A stretch of DNA of 46,679 bases from an uncultured Alphaproteobacteria bacterium (GTDB taxonomy: Bacteria > Pseudomonadota > Alphaproteobacteria > HIMB59 > GCA-002718135). How positions within the stretch are numbered: position 1 is the first letter of the stretch; every line of letters starts with the position of its first letter. The DNA is taken from positions 1 through 46,679 of the forward strand of contig CACEMP010000011.1 in the NCBI GenBank assembly GCA_902560675.1, given 5' to 3'. Shown here in pieces: positions 45,507 through 46,679 of this stretch. The notes beneath the pieces were generated by a model. The model searched no databases, was not told where the DNA came from, and saw only the letters and a list, made by a program, of their open reading frames with translations. Made by a program: the position numbers and the translations under genes.

Positions 45507-45531
45507 CCTAGCTCTATCTAATAGAGCTAGG
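45507..45531 (+). terminator. Strong intercistronic hairpin after binding-protein gene
   Basis: A perfect 11-bp stem (CCTAGCTCTAT / ATAGAGCTAGG) with a 3-nt loop lies between the binding-protein stop and the first permease ATG. Only three T follow, so it is more likely to protect the upstream message from 3' decay, or to terminate partially, than to be a full terminator. It occupies the same place as the hairpin in the first ABC operon. Confidence 0.65.
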
Positions 45532-45545
45532 TTTCCATATTTATC

Positions 45546-46433
45546 ATGAGAAAATTTCTAAACGGACCATGGGTTTTACTAATGCCCACTTTAATAATAC
45601 TTACTTGTGTTGTTTTATTACCATTGCTCCTATCTTTATGGACAAGTTTTACACCTTTTAAGTTAACAAAACCCGATACTCTTTATCGTTTTGTTGGATT
45701 TAGAAATTACGAAAGATTAATTGGAGATCTTGATTTTTGGATAGCTTTTGGAAGAACAGTTTTATTTTTAGCTATTGCTCTTAATTTAGAATTAGTTTTC
45801 GGTCTAGGAATAGCACTTTTAATAAATAAAATTACATACGGACAGAGAACATTGAGAACACTAATGATGTTTCCAATGATGTTTTCTCCAATTCTAGTTG
45901 GATTTCAATGGAAGTACATTTTTAATGACAATATTGGTTTAATGAATAATTTTTTGAGAGAGTTTGGAGTAATACAACCAATACCATGGCTTGTTGATGG
46001 CATTTTAGCAAACGTTTCAATAATGGCTGCTGAAATATGGTCAAGTACTTCAGTATTTGCTATTTTATTATTAGCAGGTTTATTGGGCATACCTAAAGAC
46101 CCTATTGAGGCTGCCAAAGTTGATGGATGCAATTCATGGCAAGTATTTAAAAATATTACATTACCTTTTTTGATGCCTTTCGTATTTATTGCTATGACAA
46201 TCAGATCATTAGATGTTGCAAGAGCCTATGATATTGTTCAGATGATGACTGGTGGCGGCCCTGCTAAAAGAACAGAATTACTATGGACTTTAATTTCGAG
46301 AACTGGATACGTAGATGCTAAGATGGGAATGGCTAATGCAATGTCTTATATTTCAATTTTTCTTTCGATTGCATTTACTTTTTTCTTTTTTTACAAATTA
46401 GTAGAGGCAAGGCAGAGGTTAAGTTATGAATAA
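45546..46433 (+). CDS. Sugar ABC transporter permease (MalF/UgpA type, second system)
   Basis: A 295-residue CUT1 permease with six predicted helices. The EAA loop EAAKVDGCNSWQVFKNITLPFLMP would contact the ATPase, and MMTGGGPAKRTELLWTLISR near the C-terminus is typical. It starts 53 bp after the binding-protein gene, beyond the hairpin, and its stop overlaps the ATG of the second permease by 8 bp. Confidence 0.93.
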   Translation: MRKFLNGPWVLLMPTLIILTCVVLLPLLLSLWTSFTPFKLTKPDTLYRFVGFRNYERLIGDLDFWIAFGRTVLFLAIALNLELVFGLGIALLINKITYGQRTLRTLMMFPMMFSPILVGFQWKYIFNDNIGLMNNFLREFGVIQPIPWLVDGILANVSIMAAEIWSSTSVFAILLLAGLLGIPKDPIEAAKVDGCNSWQVFKNITLPFLMPFVFIAMTIRSLDVARAYDIVQMMTGGGPAKRTELLWTLISRTGYVDAKMGMANAMSYISIFLSIAFTFFFFYKLVEARQRLSYE

Positions 46434-46679
46434 AAAACAAATCAATAATATTCTAATTTGGTTTTCAGCAATTGTTTTAATAATTCTAATTATGACTCCT
46501 GGCTTGTGGGTAGTGCTTACAGCATTTAGACCTCAAGTAGATGTTATGGCAAAACCTGCTGTTTGGATACCGCGTAATTTAAACCTAATTCAATTTGAAA
46601 CTATGCTCTTTGGTGGTTCAGAAGGATCAATGGGTAGAAGTCCTATCCCTGTTTTAAGTTATTTACGAAATTCACTTAT
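46426..46679 (+). CDS. Sugar ABC transporter permease, MalG type (3' end outside window)
   Basis: The frame opens with ATG at 46426, overlapping the previous gene by 8 bp, and runs to the end of the window (84 codons). MNKKQINNILIWFSAIVLII is the first membrane helix, then LWVVLTAFRPQVDVMAKPAVWIP, which is the usual periplasmic start of MalG-type permeases, and SYLRNSL leads into the next helix. It is the partner permease of the second ABC system; the ATPase may lie beyond the edge. Confidence 0.88.
   Translation, partial: MNKKQINNILIWFSAIVLIILIMTPGLWVVLTAFRPQVDVMAKPAVWIPRNLNLIQFETMLFGGSEGSMGRSPIPVLSYLRNSL

Overview
The window is a gene-dense, strongly AT-rich piece of an alphaproteobacterial chromosome. 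Intergenic gaps are almost all under 200 bp, many genes overlap by 1-30 bp, and there are no transposases, integrases or CRISPR arrays. The housekeeping order (atp operon end, obgE-proB-proA-nadD-rsfS, rplU-rpmA, metX-metW with a SAM-II riboswitch, argH-lptM-lysA, COQ7-type hydroxylase) is alphaproteobacterial. The AT bias, compactness and several sugar ABC transporters suggest a streamlined marine lineage (Pelagibacter-like, or HIMB59/AEGEAN-169-like). That placement is inference; no rRNA gene is present.

Left part (1-12.8 kb): the end of the F1 ATP synthase operon (atpA partial, atpG, atpD, atpC) runs rightward. A long leftward block follows: rplU-rpmA-obgE-proB-proA-nadD-rsfS-ctpA-rppH, then gloB and the metX-metW pair, whose leader carries a SAM-II riboswitch behind a clear promoter. 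Middle part (13-28.9 kb): a chorismate mutase/aminotransferase fusion with prephenate dehydrogenase (tyrosine branch), plsC, a zinc-ribbon membrane protein, and argH-lptM-lysA. A rightward four-gene operon follows (FadN-like beta-oxidation enzyme, acyl-CoA synthetase, O-acetylhomoserine sulfhydrylase-like enzyme, alpha/beta hydrolase). Then come small genes, an HNH protein, COQ7, DsbB, a DedA/YqaA protein and tRNA-Leu(CAA).

Right part (29-46.7 kb) is more accessory. It has a secreted acidic protein of unknown function and a surface-polysaccharide islet (sulfotransferase, acyltransferase-3, separate SGNH protein) joined to sufE-galT-galE. The final 11 kb is a deoxy-sugar uptake and oxidation cluster: two binding-protein-dependent sugar ABC systems, a COG3618 lactonase-type amidohydrolase, L-rhamnonate dehydratase, L-rhamnose/L-fucose mutarotase, an SDR, a Gfo/Idh oxidoreductase and, unexpectedly, a core-MetE-like methyltransferase. 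Together these fit a non-phosphorylating L-rhamnose (or L-fucose) route: transport, mutarotation, oxidation to the lactone, hydrolysis, dehydration. The final aldolase or dehydrogenase and the ABC ATPase are not in view.

The best candidates for something new are the rhamnose cluster with its MetE-like gene and matched near-leaderless promoters, the homopolymer that separates a split OafA-type acyltransferase, the metX riboswitch with a possible alternative pairing, and the operon linking acyl-CoA activation with a methionine/thiol enzyme.
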